Position numbers and translations under genes: made by a program. Below the pieces are notes generated by a model. That model saw only the letters and a program-made list of their open reading frames with translations, was not told the DNA's origin and did no database searches. From assembly GCA_902702965.1 (NCBI GenBank), contig CACRXP010000559.1, positions 99,333-163,332 on the forward strand: a stretch of 64,000 nt of DNA. The letters are read 5' to 3'. This DNA is from Spirometra erinaceieuropaei. Lineage: Eukaryota > Platyhelminthes > Cestoda > Diphyllobothriidea > Diphyllobothriidae. Every line of letters starts with the position of its first letter. Position 1 is the stretch's first letter. Shown here in pieces: positions 22,320 to 35,419 of this stretch.

Positions 22320-23031
22320 CTGGGATAGTATTGGCATGCCCACAGGTACGTCTTCATGCCGAATATGTTGTCACATCTATTGTAGGCACAGCCTACTTTG
22401 GTTGTATTTGCCCAAATCATCTACAGTGAGACAGACAAAAAATAACCGACCTGAGACAAATCTAGTGGTGCAGCCTGTCGTGATTTAGAACATCAAGGAA
22501 ACGGAAAATTCTACAATTAACAGAGGTGATTTTTCATATTTTGAAAATTCTGCCAAAGAAATGAACGTACCGCGGTGTAATGTGTGCAGGGTTGTTTCAA
22601 GCAGTAATTTTCCTTACCGAGATACTCCGCTCTCTCCGCATACCACAGGGTCATTGCAATGTGTAGACTGTCGAGGGGATCTCGATTTCCCGCAACCGCC
22701 AGATTCTGCCCGTACGGCTTATATCTTTCCGATGTTGGGTGTTCGTACACACACTGGCTCACCCACTCCTCAGCCAGTTTTTCCAATTTTTTGTCGTAGG
22801 TCTAAAGGCAAATATGAACGTCAGAAATGTTCCTCTTAATAAGGCCCTGTCGCGTCTAGTTTGCATTACGGATTAAGCGTTATCACTTACCATTGTCTGC
22901 ATGTCTGCCGCGCCAGGGTACACGGACTTCCTGGCCAGATTGTGGTATTCCATGATGATGGTGATGTAAGGTTGAGGGAGTCCCAAGCTCATTGGGATAT
23001 AGAGCAGTAGCAGTGCGTGAATGACCAGCAT
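22320..23031 (-). CDS. SCP/TAPS (venom allergen-like, CAP domain) protein, three 5' coding exons
   Basis: The exons are 23,031-22,891, 22,801-22,571 and 22,420-22,320, with introns of 89 and 150 bases. All have GT-AG ends (GTAAGT, GTACGT and the donor GTAAGT after the last exon) and frames join without a break, giving 158 residues plus two bases. Residues 1-17 look like a signal peptide (MLVIHALLLLYIPMSLG), so the product should be secreted. CAP landmarks are EYHNLARKS (H30), YGQNLAVAG (78-83), CTHYTAMIWANTTKVGC (from 119) and YLWACQYYPR, which closely fit the CRISP signatures. The Glu usual in the G-E-N-L motif is Gln79 here. Further exons must lie below 22,320 but were not identified. In parasitic flatworms this family forms secreted, multi-copy VAL proteins. 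Confidence 0.85.
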
Positions 23032-23047
23032 CTGTGATTGCGTTTCT
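22891..23047 (-). other. First coding exon with upstream splice acceptor
   Basis: A pyrimidine tract ending CTCTGCAG precedes 23,047, leaving 16 bases of 5' UTR before ATG 23,031. This could be an ordinary upstream non-coding intron or a trans-splicing acceptor for a spliced leader, as known in flatworms. The in-frame ATG further upstream (23,088) lies in the presumed intron, which is why 23,031 was chosen. The exon ends CAATG|GTAAGT at 22,891 in phase 0. Confidence 0.65.
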
Positions 23048-26000
23048 CTGCAGAGGAAAAAAACATTTTGTTCAACGAAGATGACCAATTCTTAGTCAAT
23101 TTATGGTTTGGAACGCGTTTTGATAATCATTTCTCAAGTCCTTCTAAAGGTTATTGACAATTGGCATTTCAACTCTCGTTAAATAAGGGGGCAAGACGCG
23201 TTTTCCAAAAAGGACTGCCGCTTTGATAGTAGTGTTTAAATCACACTTATATTGAAATTAATATACGGATTGTAATGCTGATAATTCGTATAGAAGATTC
23301 TATTTAAGTTCAAACGACGAGCACATTGATTCTCTATATTTTTTCATAGTTTCCGTGCTTGCTTCTGTCGCAAAGTCATAAAGCATCCCAGACTAGCGTT
23401 AGTATCCTGTTCTTTCTAACTTATTTCACGATAAAAACGGGCTGAGTCACCTTGAAACATTACGATTGAATTAAACTTCTGATATTGCTGCGGAGGCATT
23501 CGCACTAGAATAAGCGAGAAAAAAATTTAATTTAACTTTACTCACCGGGTTTGGGATTCTTTTTCCGAATTAGCAAGCAAGATAATTCTCCCTGTGGTGG
23601 TTGTTTCAATAGGCGAATGCATGCTGTTATATATACACCATTGAAATGTCAGTTATAAAAATTCATAGGAAGTTTTGCGATTAAATTAATCATGCACGTC
23701 GATTTTTGCACTTTAATGTGACTGTCAACACGTGTAGTTTACGCTGTTCTGTGCAGCCCAGACGTGGGAGGAAACGGTTTTCATCGATTTAACAAAAACT
23801 ATTGATTTGTCGGAGATAGAAGACATAGCAAAATCGGGTTGTTCTCAGAAAGTAATTACTCCTGCTGTACGCTCTAAAGTCAACTAAATCTCTTTAAATC
23901 CCAGAAGAATAATTCAAGCGAAATTAAACGTTAGATTTCACGAAGAGAAGTGAAATCCCTTTGACTCCTCTAAAAAGCTAATCAATTGCACCGTCATGAC
24001 ACATTCATGAAAAGTAAAGACCAAAACTACAGAAAAACGATTACAAAGGTAGCTGCTAGATTTTAATCGTTGACATTATTTAAAGGATATGAAATTTCGA
24101 GAACATATTTTATATCGTGGCCCCCAGTTCCATGAGCATATACACAGCAAATTTATTTCATTAGTACAATTTTGGAATTGGTCAATTATCTCCGACGGCC
24201 GAAGGGGCCTGCAATCTCCAGTGATTTTTTTGCCAGAGAAAGCTTTTATATGTTTTAGATTAAATGCTCAAACTAGGTTATTTTTAGTATTTTATTCTAT
24301 TATTATTGGAACTCCATTATGAAATCCCTGGGTGCATACTACGCACATTATCATGTGGTCTAGATTTGGAGATGGGATGACAGAACTTGAGATGGTCATA
24401 TTGAGGCCCTTACTTTGTTACACATTGTCCTTATTTACCTATGCGTTTTCGGAAAATACGCTTTTGTCGTGCTGAACAACCGTCGAGATAATTATGTCAG
24501 TGAAAATGTTTTTCATTTAGGGCGGATGTCTATGTTGCCATATGCGTGCGTAATAGCCTATGTTAACGGATGTTTTAGATTGAGTTTGTGCAGACATGCG
24601 TGTCTTTTGAGAGGAGAGTAAATAACTATCGGCAGTTTGGCTAAACGAAATTTGCCAAACTATGTATTTGGGTTTTATCTTCCGCCTATATCAGGTTATT
24701 TAGGATTTAGAAATCGGGCTAGTGGCAGAAATCCGGACGTTTCATCGGCTTGTAAATTCGTGCGGTTTCACGCTTTTAAAAACGTTAAAGAAAACTATGC
24801 GCTGTCCGTCTTTTAAATGTATAGATAATTTCCAGTTATTTATGAATACTTTACAGGTGATCGTGAAAAGACCCCTTTCAAAACGGTAAGGTTTACATTA
24901 ACGACACGGCAGGTAATCTTTTATGGCTTAGATTCTGGAAGTACGTAATTAATTAGCAGAAAGGACAGAGAATTAGCCGTTCAAGCAATTACCTACTAAT
25001 CTCTTTTAACCCAATTTAAAAAAACCCGGCTGGCTTGGTGGGACTGTAACCAATGACAAATGCGTGATTTGTAATCTGCTGTAACATAAATTAGTTGAGT
25101 GAGCATAGCAATCGTCTGGTGAATTCTAGATTAATTCCATAGAAATCCTGCTTAAACAGTCAGACTACCGTGTCAGAAAGGGTGGATTCCATACGCTGAA
25201 GTCGGCTGAGAGGGCAACTTGACTAAAATGTGATTAACCACACGGCTCCCGGTGAGGCCTCGTGATTCGGGTGATTGAAGTAGCGGCCGTATTCTAGCCT
25301 CGACCTTACTATGGAGGATTTAAATCCCACCAAGGCCGCCAGGCGTTTTCATAATCGAGTCACAATAATTGTTCGGAATCTGGCAAAACACCTATTAATT
25401 AATTAGTACTTTGTGGTCACTTAGCTATGCATTTACAATCAGAGCCTGTTTTAAACAAATACAGCAAAACTTGCTCTTATATAGGGAATAAAGCGAGCTC
25501 TTTCGTGTTTAGAAAAAATAACAAGTATTTTTCAGGGAAGTGGAAAAGCCAGCCAAGGTACCAATTGTTTTCCTTAACTCTACATCCGAGAGGAGTAAAG
25601 AAGGTGTGCATCCGTTAGCAGAACTCCGCATCAAATCGCAACCTAGTGTGACAAAACAGAAAGCAAAACATTACGTCAATCTATCACAGTAGTGCCTGCA
25701 AACACTTGAGCAGACATTTCGCACATGCCTTTGTATCAGACTTCATGCAATACTAGTTACTGAAGAACAGTTAATCAGAATGTAATTTTAAAACGATTTC
25801 TTAAATGTAACCATCATAATGCTATTTTACTTTGTCAGCTATGTGTATGGCGTTGTCTAGTGTACTTCCGAAGCTTTAGTCTGTTCACAGTTGTTTATGT
25901 TTTCGGCATTTCTGCTTCGCCTAAGAATATTGTAATCTTCAACGAACGAAATATCATTTAGAATGCTCGTACTGCTTCTTCCCCTATGATGAAATCATGC

Positions 26001-26595
26001 ATTATTCTTTTACCATCTTGCTGGATGCGTTAGGACTGGTGTCGGTAATGTTGCGTCGGTTTAGGCATATTTCATGATTAGGGTCGCCTACGGAACGTCG
26101 ATTCACATCAACGTTTTCAAATTCACCAGCCATGACTTGCCTAGAAATTAGCGGACAAGTATTCAGCTTGCAACTGCAAGTTTCGTAAACTCCTTCGAGT
26201 TTCCCGTCTCCCGTGACCCATTCATATATTAAAGCATAATAATCTCATGAGTAAGACTCGTGTCATGTTAAAGGATGTGTCTGCTTCTCAGTCGCACTCT
26301 TCAGATCAGTGACTTGGGCATGTTCGTAACATCAAAGGTTATCACCTTTTCTTCACCTGCCAGCATTACACTCACAATATGTCGGATGACAGTCCAGCCA
26401 CATACCAGGCAATCACCATAAGCGGAGAGGTATTCAAGAACAATTTTCGGAGTTCTCATCTACGTTTTCAGGTTACTCTGTCGACACCACCACCAGCAAA
26501 TGTCGATTTCTGATGGACTACTGTATCAGAATATTTCCCTTTCCAGTGGTCATAATGCACCTCACGGCAGCCCTCTGGTCCGTGATCAAGGTTTT
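23048..26595. other. Long AT-rich stretch without supported genes
   Basis: Upstream of the SCP/TAPS gene no frame longer than about 80 codons carries a recognisable domain. I found no terminal repeats or RNA genes. The promoter of the SCP/TAPS gene should lie at the lower end of this stretch but cannot be pinpointed. Confidence 0.5.
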
Positions 26596-27185
26596 TCTGA
26601 CTGGCTGACACTTTCCTCTCAGGAAGAGGGCCTTGAATATCTGCAGCAACTAATCAACCAAAGTTCAGCATTAGGAAAAACCTGTCGCATTTTCGATAAA
26701 CTCTGAATCTTCAGGCACATCTTCAGCCGAGTGTGATGGTTTTAGTAAAGTAAAAAATTTGCAAGCGCCCCGAATTATACCATTGTTGGTTTCATCGTTT
26801 GGGTTTTCTAGTGACTGAAGAGTAACGCAAATACTTTGACAATTTGACACCGATAAAAAATCAAAATGTAGAGATCAAAAAAGCGGTAAAAAGTTGTTTC
26901 AGACTGGCTGACACATTGCTCTAAGGAATGGGGACGTGGGATATCTGCAGCGGAAATGCGTTCGCCACTGATCGACCAATTTCGGACCTAAGAAAAACCT
27001 GTCGCATTTTCGATAAATCCTGGATATTCAGGCTCATCTTCAGCCGAGTGTGATGGTTTGAGGAAGTTAAGAAATATGCATGCATCCCGAATTATGACAT
27101 CCTTGGTTTCATCACTAGGGTTTTCTAATAATAGAAACCAACGAAATTACGTTGACACTTTGACACGGATAACAAAACAAAGTGC
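26596..27185. repeat. Imperfect tandem repeat, two copies of about 305 bp
   Basis: GACTGGCTGACAC at 26,599 recurs at 26,902, and CCTGTCGCATTTTCGATAAA at 26,681 recurs at 26,998. Between these anchors most bases align (CTTCAGCCGAGTGTGATGG; GTTTTCTA). The spacing varies from 303 to 317, so small insertions or deletions followed the duplication. No coding frame is shared by both. Confidence 0.8.
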
Positions 27186-27399
27186 AGAGATCAAAAAAGC
27201 TCGTCAAAACATGGAAGACTGCTTTCGCCATTCCTGTTTTGATAACCCTCTCTATTACGCATTACTCGGATTAGCAAAGTTGAGGGATCTGTGTTAGTAA
27301 TTTGAGAAATAAGATTGGCTCATTGGGACAACACAAAGCCAGAACGGCTAACACTTGAGACGTACTAGTCAGCTACCAACTCCACAAATTGGCACCTTA

Positions 27400-27600
27400 A
27401 CCTCACTGCTGTTTACAAAGTCCGGTGTCATTGCACACACTCCTCCGCCTCCGGCCTTCTTGACTCTGTCTTGACAGCGGGTCCGGTTAGGGGAGGAGGA
27501 GAGGGGGCGGTAGATGCTGTGCAAGTCTAAACTGATTCACACACAAGTCGCCGTCCCTGCTGCAGCCTGCTATGGCGCACACGATGGACATAGTCGCAAC
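27400..27600 (+). repeat. Third copy of a segment from the inverted-repeat arms
   Basis: The block CTCTGTCTTGACAGCGGGTCC followed by AGATGCTGTGCAAGTC aligns with 39,200-39,320 of the right arm (CTCTGTCTTGACATCAGATC; AGATGCCTTGAAAGTC), in the same orientation, and so inverted to 4,300-4,480. This copy is in the spacer, showing that part of the arm is itself a dispersed repeat. Confidence 0.6.
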
Positions 27601-28640
27601 AACGGTGGAAATGTCGTGTCATTACGTCCATAAAACTGAGGACCAGACGACCAAACAGAACTTAAGAAGGCCGTGCAGACGAGGAAGAAAAAGCGTCGCC
27701 AGACCGGCCAACCGCGACGGAGACTTAGCTACCTCCCTCCGACAATGTGCTGGCTCACAACGCACGCAGCTGAAATGCTCGCCAACATGCCCTGAAAGCC
27801 CAAAGCAGGCAGAGAGACAAAAATCTATCACTAAGTGACCAAATAGCGCGGCATACCACTTCCATTTCTGTTCGATAATGTTGAGCCAAAGCCCACGTGT
27901 TCGTTCACTAAGGACCCTAACGGAAACATCACCGATGATATGGGATGCTTTGCCATGTATATACGGCGTTCAGAATCGACGGGGCATATTATTGATCACC
28001 GGCCTAAGGCTATTATCCGCAGCAGTGTCATAAAAATCAAAGACAGATCAAAACAAAGGGGTAATTTGCGTTCATCGTACCGTATCGGATGGTGGGACCG
28101 CCTATAAATTGACTCAGGCTCCGCGTCGGGGTTACGCGTTATCACAAATGATTGCCCTAACCTTCGAAAAGAGGCACGAGTTTAATTTCGCAGCCAGTAA
28201 GGTTATTGCCCACGCAAGAAGAAAGATAAACAGATAATAAATTAAATTCTGGTCCTTGGATGAGAATTCAGTCAATCGATGTATCAATCCGACTGTGGCG
28301 GAGCAAGGGCGCTGTGTCGTCATTCCCAGACCTGTGTCCCTGCTCGTTGATTGGTCAATACAACCAACTGCTCTAATCTGACGTGTTTGTGCGCCGGTGT
28401 GAAACTGAACTACAGTAAATCACAGCATTCAGAAAAACCACCGACACGAGACAAGCACCACATTTTGACAGCAATCAACCTCCTTTAAACTCCCTCCTAC
28501 CACAGTTCACATTCCAGATCCTGAGCGGGAGAACAATGGGCTTTTGACTTAGTGATATAACGAACAACTAATTAGCGCCTAACAACCACTGGTCTGGGCT
28601 TCGATGTTCGGGCCATCTAGACCTGCGTATGGAAACGTTC
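27601..28640. other. No supported gene
   Basis: Short overlapping frames at 27,572-27,838 are open on both strands without a recognisable product. Nothing else is visible before the SINE fragment at about 28,646. Confidence 0.45.
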
Positions 28641-28645
28641 GTCTC

Positions 28646-28705
28646 AGGATGACTTACAAACCAGAAATGACCATCCCAGTCTCCCTTATCTTTGTCGGCA
28701 CTCTC
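28646..28705 (+). repeat. Fragment of the tRNA-derived SINE body
   Basis: CCAGAAATGACCATCCCAGT and CTCCCTT...TTTGTCGG match the reverse complement of the SINE body at 54,590-54,655 (CCAGAAATGGCCAATCCAGT). The tRNA-like head is missing. Confidence 0.6.
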
Positions 28706-29540
28706 CTCTAGTCCCTGTGCGACTTACTATGAGGACTCTATAGTACTCTCCGAGGCACAACGGGACGAGCACGTCTTGCTGAAACAAACGCAGTCTCTAA
28801 ACCTTGAAGAACTACTTAAATGCAGTACTACATTCAGTAACTGCTACTGCTTACGGCAGCATGAGGTTGTGGGAGACCTAGATGGTAAGGATTAAGTATA
28901 TGCGCGGGTTAAGGAAAACCTGTAGTGAACTGCCTACTATACTCCTCAAAGAATGTGCTGTTTTGCAGAGTTTTGCTTGGCCGTTGGCGGCAGGATGCAA
29001 TTCTCTGACCCGTTCCTCTCCGAGGAGCCCGTGCTGCTGATATTTCTAGACTGGTTCATTGTACTGTACACCCCCACTCGTAATTCTTTAGTAAGTTGGA
29101 AGCTCATTTTTAAAGCATTCCGGCGCGAAGAGCAGTCAGGTAGACAACTACACTCAAAGTAATTGTAGATGGAATGCATACGTCTGCAAGTTAAGCAGGA
29201 ATGTAAAGACGCTGGTGAATTTGTTAATCAACAGTTGGCACGTCATTACCCAGTGCTTATACCTAATTCTTTCCATGTTATCTGTGAACCATGCAGAAAT
29301 TTACGAAAATGCCCCAAACTGCCCTCTAACCAGGTAAGATATCTGAGTGAAAACGCCCTGTTAGCATTGTACAGTAATTAGTTAGATGAAAAACATAAGA
29401 AATATATCTCTAAAACAGGCACTTCATATCACATAACTAAGCGGATATTTCAAAAATGCATGGTGAATGTCAATGCAATTTGTTGAAACAATCGAACGGG
29501 AAAAGAGCAGTGATGCCAATAAATTTCCTCTGGGTATTCA

Positions 29541-29882
29541 TTAGTTTAAATATTCCCAATCAGACGGGCAGACACTTGACTGATCAAAATTTGACCAAGT
29601 CATCACAAACGATATAACGGAATTTGCTTGAAGGCTCTTGCGTTCTCTGTAGTTTTTAATGCGGCTTAACCTAAAGACGACGAGTTTGGTCGAGTTTCTT
29701 CGTAGGACAGCCTGATAGATGGTAATTTTCACAAGGGCATACAAAGAGACTTTAATTAGCGCTTGGAGGTTTGGAGAATACTGAACAAATGCAGTTATCA
29801 GGACCCAATATCCTGTGCTCCCTAGCGATGCTAGTTCCTGCAAAACATTAAGGTCTGTTCGAAGTATCAGTGCAACGTTCAT
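29541..29882 (-). CDS. Conserved frame of unknown function, intact right copy (113 aa)
   Basis: This is an uninterrupted frame MNVALILRTDLNVLQELASL to CPSDWEYLN. Its inverted partner at 15,817-16,160 has stops. Residues 25-55 are hydrophobic (VLITAFVQYSPNLQALIKVS) and the second half is basic (SRIKNYRERKSLQ). No family is recognised. It could be a mobile-element protein fragment, because it lies next to the repeated segment that borders the arm. Confidence 0.3.
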   Translation of the reverse strand: MNVALILRTDLNVLQELASLGSTGYWVLITAFVQYSPNLQALIKVSLYALVKITIYQAVLRRNSTKLVVFRLSRIKNYRERKSLQANSVISFVMTWSNFDQSSVCPSDWEYLN

Positions 29883-31751
29883 CGCTCGCTACGGTTTTTA
29901 GCAATACAAATGAATTCATGAACACGCTAAAATATGTTAAAGCATTCTGAGGGAAAAATGGGGGTTGAGGAAGAATTTTCCATTCCAGCATATGGGCATG
30001 TGTCTTGAAAAAGTAACACCTTTTGCGTTTAGCAGACCTTGGTTTTATGAGGTAACATATGCTTAACACATTTTATTCGCACATGGTCAATCTGGATCCT
30101 AATTGCTCGGTCTTTTTAGGAAACAAAATGGTAGTTAACAATGCTGGAAGGAGTAAGACGTCCACGTTTATCCGCAAAAGAGTTCCCACTTTTCATATTA
30201 AGTAGGCATGCTATAAAAATATAAAGGGATCAGACTTTTTTTCTCTATCGTCCGGTTTTGTACCAGGGGGTGTGTGCATGATTCATTATCGCAAATATCA
30301 TGATTTTTCTAGTTGAAAAAATGTGTGAAATGTCTTGTAATTCATTTTAGGCTTTTGATACTTGTGAGAATGTGACTTTAAATTCGCTTCAATAACATCT
30401 CCTAACTCCTGTATATACACAGTCTGTGGACCTTTAGAATACGGTGCAGCAATAGTAGGATTGTTAACCGGAGGAATATTATAGGACCTGTTTTCGCAGC
30501 CCTAGGTTCATTTTTATATGCGTAAAACAAAAGTTCAAATTTTGTTCTATTCAAGGGACATTTAATGACATCAGAACTTCACGGAGGTGTTGCCACGACG
30601 AGGCAATCGAGCTAACTGACGCTTATCTACCGCATATCATACTGCTCCGGAAAGTTTAAACAAGATCAAAAAGTACAACCTGTCTTTTGTTGACTAATAT
30701 TCTCCTAGGCTGATATCTGTCACGGACACGAACAGCTTACTCATGCGCATTGAAGTTGTGGGTCAACGATAGTACGTCCGTGAGGGACACGTGTATGTAA
30801 TTCCTCATCTCAAACGATAAAAGAGAGAATGCATTTGCGTAAATGGTTCGGTGTATTTAATGGTAATGGGTAATGGCTTTGAAGACCTTATTAAATGTAG
30901 TTCATACAAACATTGAGTCAAAATAATCATGCTGCTACCATAGAGTGATGACGTATGCATTTTAGCGAAAATTGTTACAGCAAGGTCGGATTTGCATATC
31001 GTCTCCCTCAGGTAGCTAGAATAATTTAAAACATAAAAATATATTCAGCCGCGTTAGCATCAAGTATATGTTAGGCGTTGGTTTAGTTTGAAAAATCTGT
31101 CCTATCCACCTGAGCGGTAGTTTTTCGATGAATATAGAGTTCGTGACCAAACAGACGGAGGGCCACAAACCTTGATCAAAAACGCTCATAAAGCACGGTC
31201 CGTTCGCACTGCATTCCCAAACATCATGAAATATTAAAGATGTGACTATTCAGTAAAAACGCGTTTTTCGATCTACGAAATGATATTTATTTATTATTAA
31301 CCAGGATATTTAAGATTAGGCCATCAAATCAGAAAAATGACTTCATCGCAGGTCGATTGCTTATGGACTTACGTAACGCAAAACTTGCAAGTAAAATATA
31401 ATGTGGCTGAAAAATCATGAAAATAAATAAAATGCTACATATCGGTATGTTTGAATACCCTTTTGCTTTTTATCATCCATATGATTCGGAAGAACATAGA
31501 TAAGGTAAGCCTTTTGACGATGGTTTGGTCAAAATAATTGCCAGACACTAATTCCGGTTCTTTTTGCACAGAGAGTCGTTTTCCTGACATGCACAGGTTG
31601 TTTTATTAAGAAAAACGGATTTTCAATTGGAATGCGGTCCGATGTTTGGAAAAATAAACCAACATTCCAGGCCGCAGGCGGAGAGACAGGCTGTGGTCTA
31701 AAAATTAGATTGTCAGTGTAAAGTAAATTGGAAACATAACTACTTTGAGCA

Positions 31752-32057
31752 GTGAGCAAATGCATTAATCTGCAGTACTATGGTGTCCATTTTATATCAG
31801 TGAATGGTGTTATAGCCGAATGCATCCCTTACGATGTCGACGTACACCCGTGTGGTAACGTTCTCTGTTGTCGATCGCCAAATCAGGCGCTCTCTGAGTT
31901 TGATGGCTATCCAAACTATCAGACGCCAACAGTTCTTAAACGCTGTTGTCGATTGAGTGTGATCCCCCAAGATGTTCTTTCCACACATGACCACCTGGCC
32001 GACTTCGAACGTTTATTTAAAAATATAAATTCTCAAAATGAATTTGATATCTTTTAG
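31752..32057 (+). other. Open frame of unknown function (101 codons), right arm; partner at 14,403-14,657
   Basis: The frame starts MSKCINLQYYGVHFISVNG and ends SQNEFDIF. The left-arm counterpart on the minus strand (14,427-14,645) keeps QQYYGVHLISVNAIVAEC and CCRRPNRVLS and ends LERCCRLSVIP. The opposite strand is also open in both arms (14,403-14,657 + and 31,797-31,994 -), so the coding strand is uncertain. No known domain is recognised. Confidence 0.25.
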
Positions 32058-35000
32058 AGCGACCAAAAGGCGTTCCCTGGTAAACTTTCTTTTAAAAAAT
32101 GGTTTTGTCATGGCATTTTGCTAATTCAGTCCGAATCCTCTCATCCTGATTTTGATTGTGCGCATAAAAAACTTTGACAGCCGTATACTATGAATAGTCT
32201 TAGGAGGTATATAATGAAAATCTTCAGAGTTCGGCAAATAAAATCGTGGTGCTGCTCGCCTGTGGACTGTTTTGGTCCACATTGCATAACTAAAGACAGT
32301 GTCTTATTATTAACAATTTACCTCAAAGTGACCTGGTTAATATTGTAAATGCTCGCTATCGACGCATGCGACAGCCCTTTGGCTGCCAATTTTTGTATGG
32401 GTCCAAAATCAACGTCCGACTAAAATTAATTTGACATTCTTGTTGAACGGCGTGACTCAAAAAGGTGGCAGCATGTACCTCGCAAACTATATATACGTGT
32501 TTATGCCTACTAATTCTCGGTTCAGTATAACAAATACTGTTGAACACCACAATATTGCTAAATGGAATTTGTAAAGGGAATTCGTTTGGCATACTTGCCT
32601 TCACCGGATTTTACCGAACTCAAAATCGCAATTTCTGTTTAGGTAGTGGACTGCTTCGAGAGTTTTCTATATTATATGAATGTTCCTTTAAAACCTTACG
32701 CGAGGTAATGGATGTTTAAATAGGTGTTACTTAAATACACAATGAATCGCGTGAATATCCGTGCCTAGTGTTGTCCTGTTTCCCCTCATTAAGACAAATT
32801 TAACACCAATTCTTCTCTAGCAAAGGGCTTTTAGGGGTTCCATTCAATTTTAAAAGCAACACTAATCATACCAAATACAGTATATGACCTAACTCTTGAA
32901 AGGTGTCAAATTTACGAATGATTGCCAATCACTCGCAAACCAACACCATTTCTTATATCCAATGTCTGTGTTAATTAAGTACAAATTTGAAAGAATTAAA
33001 AACTAAAGTATTACTAAACAGGGTGTTGTGTTGTTTGAAAATGCCGATTTTTTTAGAAAATCGTAATATCCGGAAAACGCAGCAATGGCTTAAATTTAGG
33101 TAACTTCGTTTGTAGATAGAGAGGATGCATTCTCCTGCCAAAATGGTAGTACATACGAAGTTATGTATAAAATAACGATTGATAATAGTGTTTCAGTGAA
33201 GTTTACATCGAAATATCGTTTGAAAAATAGTGTAATTTCACATATGGCGGTTTGTCAACAGCCAAAATTCTAGGAATAAATTCCAAAACACTTTTCCAGA
33301 AATTCTTGGTATTCTTGACTGGTTTTAAATTAAATGAGTTGGACTTTAACAATTGAAAGGTTATTTGGCTAGATTTATTCGATGGGGACGTCGTAGGAGC
33401 AAACAATTTCATAAGATGACGTGCTCCCGGGCCGATAGGTGCGATCGTAAACACACCACTTTTTGTTTGTAGAGAGGACGATTCTTCTGTTAAATTAATT
33501 TATACTTTGCGATCGTGTTTAAATACGTTGGGCTTCAGATCGACCATAAAATATTACTGAATGCTTCATGATTTTCAGAGTTTTTACCCCATCGTCCATG
33601 ACGACAGGTTGTGAATTACCTCCCTGTAACACACTTAACAATAAGATATTTCCTGAAGGCATTTACCTAACTAACGGGTGTTTGTGGGTTCTTTTGTGCA
33701 AAGAAGGTCAATTGGAAACATAAAACTTCATTTTTGAAAAAAATAGCTGTCCACAACGAAAGTCAGCAACAAAAATGCCTTCGATCTATAAGAAGATATT
33801 CCCTAACAAGTTGCCTCTCTAAGAAGTGCTTCAATACTGCATTCCGTTGAAGGATCTCTGTGTACTTTGCATTTTCGCACGGTGAAGCCAAAAAAAACTT
33901 TGACACGTTCGGCCGTTTCTTTCACGTTTCTAGCCTATACTGATATTTTTTAACCGTAAACGTAATAAAGTGACTTTTACTATATATGTTGGTCATTTGC
34001 AGGGTTTTTGCTCGCTCTTAGACTCCGTTCTTCGATTATGGATGCAAAGAAGAGCGCCCATATAAATACTGATATTGTGCTGAAACTATTAAAGTTTTGC
34101 TCGTTTTACTTCTGAATAAGGTATGTGCAGAATTAGACCACACGACAAGTAATGTTTCTTATGTATGAAACTGGAAATTACAATTCGGTTGTGGCCGTTT
34201 AGGTGTCGTCGCGTAAAATTTGCCAAACGCAAAACAACGCCAGCCGATTTAAACGAAGGAATCTCTGTCTGCGTTACTACTGCACTTCAGGGCACGAAAT
34301 CGCATAGATCTGCTAATAGGGCTTCTAAAAATCGGTTGTGTTAGCATGTTGATTACCACAAATATGCAACCGAAGTCTAGGAGATGTATTCCCATAGGAA
34401 ATTGCGCGAATATATTGCAACCCCCATGTTCTCTAAAGTTGTTAATATTTTGCCTGACATAAGTACGTAGACACCATTTCTGCACAAGAAAATGACATCC
34501 CATTGTAGAAAGTAGGTGACAAGATAAATGCGCAACGTTAAAGACGTCCAGGTATTCTCGCATCAGCTTCCGTTATCAGGTTTCATGAGATAGGTCACTT
34601 ACTATATGTGCCGTACACCCAACGCCAATACCGATCACGACATTGCATGAGTTAGGTCATCTATTTTCACTAGTACAAACAACTCGCTGGGACGACGATT
34701 ACCTGCCAGAATGCAGGTGGGACAAAATTCCTTGAAGTGGACGTGGACGTGTACTCAGATTAAGGAGCACTGCGCTTTCGATATTATGCACAATCGACAA
34801 CGGTACATTTAGGAAAATGCATATTTCCATAAGAAACCCTCCAGTTTAGTGCAAAATCTGACAAGACAATGCGAGCGTTTGAATAGTGCTCAAGCGCTAG
34901 ATAGTAAACCAACGCTCCGCACCACGTTCAGTCGTGTGCGTGACAGACTAGATAGACTTGGCAAATGTTTAGAGCGGAACTAGGGCGTGTCCCACAGTCC

Positions 35001-35419
35001 ATGCACCTCCCTGTCGATTTTAGTTAATTTTTTTCGAGAGAGCCTTCCCTTGACCAGGTAATGACTCCCAAACCGCGCGATCGGCGCGTAGACCTTTCCA
35101 ATTCTGTGTCACCACCCACATGTAGCTGATTTTTTTTTCGCTGGCGGGAGCGTTTTCTCATATGCCAGTTATCTGTAAGTACTGGTTTGAATCCAGTCGT
35201 AAACAGTAGCTGGTTGGATAGGCCTTGACTAGGGGGTTGTATTCAATGACAAAGAAGACATGACTAAGATGTCCAGTAATGCCTTGGACTCGGACCGAAC
35301 AATTCCTCTAAAACCACATCAGGATTTTGTGCGTCTAATGGAACCGCATATATTAACAGTTTATCGAGCAGAATGACAACGCAATCCGAAGACATACACA
35401 GGTAGCAGGTTCTATCAGC

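Noticed and set aside
22561..22839. A 92-codon + strand frame over the SCP/TAPS gene
   Set aside because: It is the antisense shadow of exon 2, whose splice sites and CAP motifs are clear on the minus strand.
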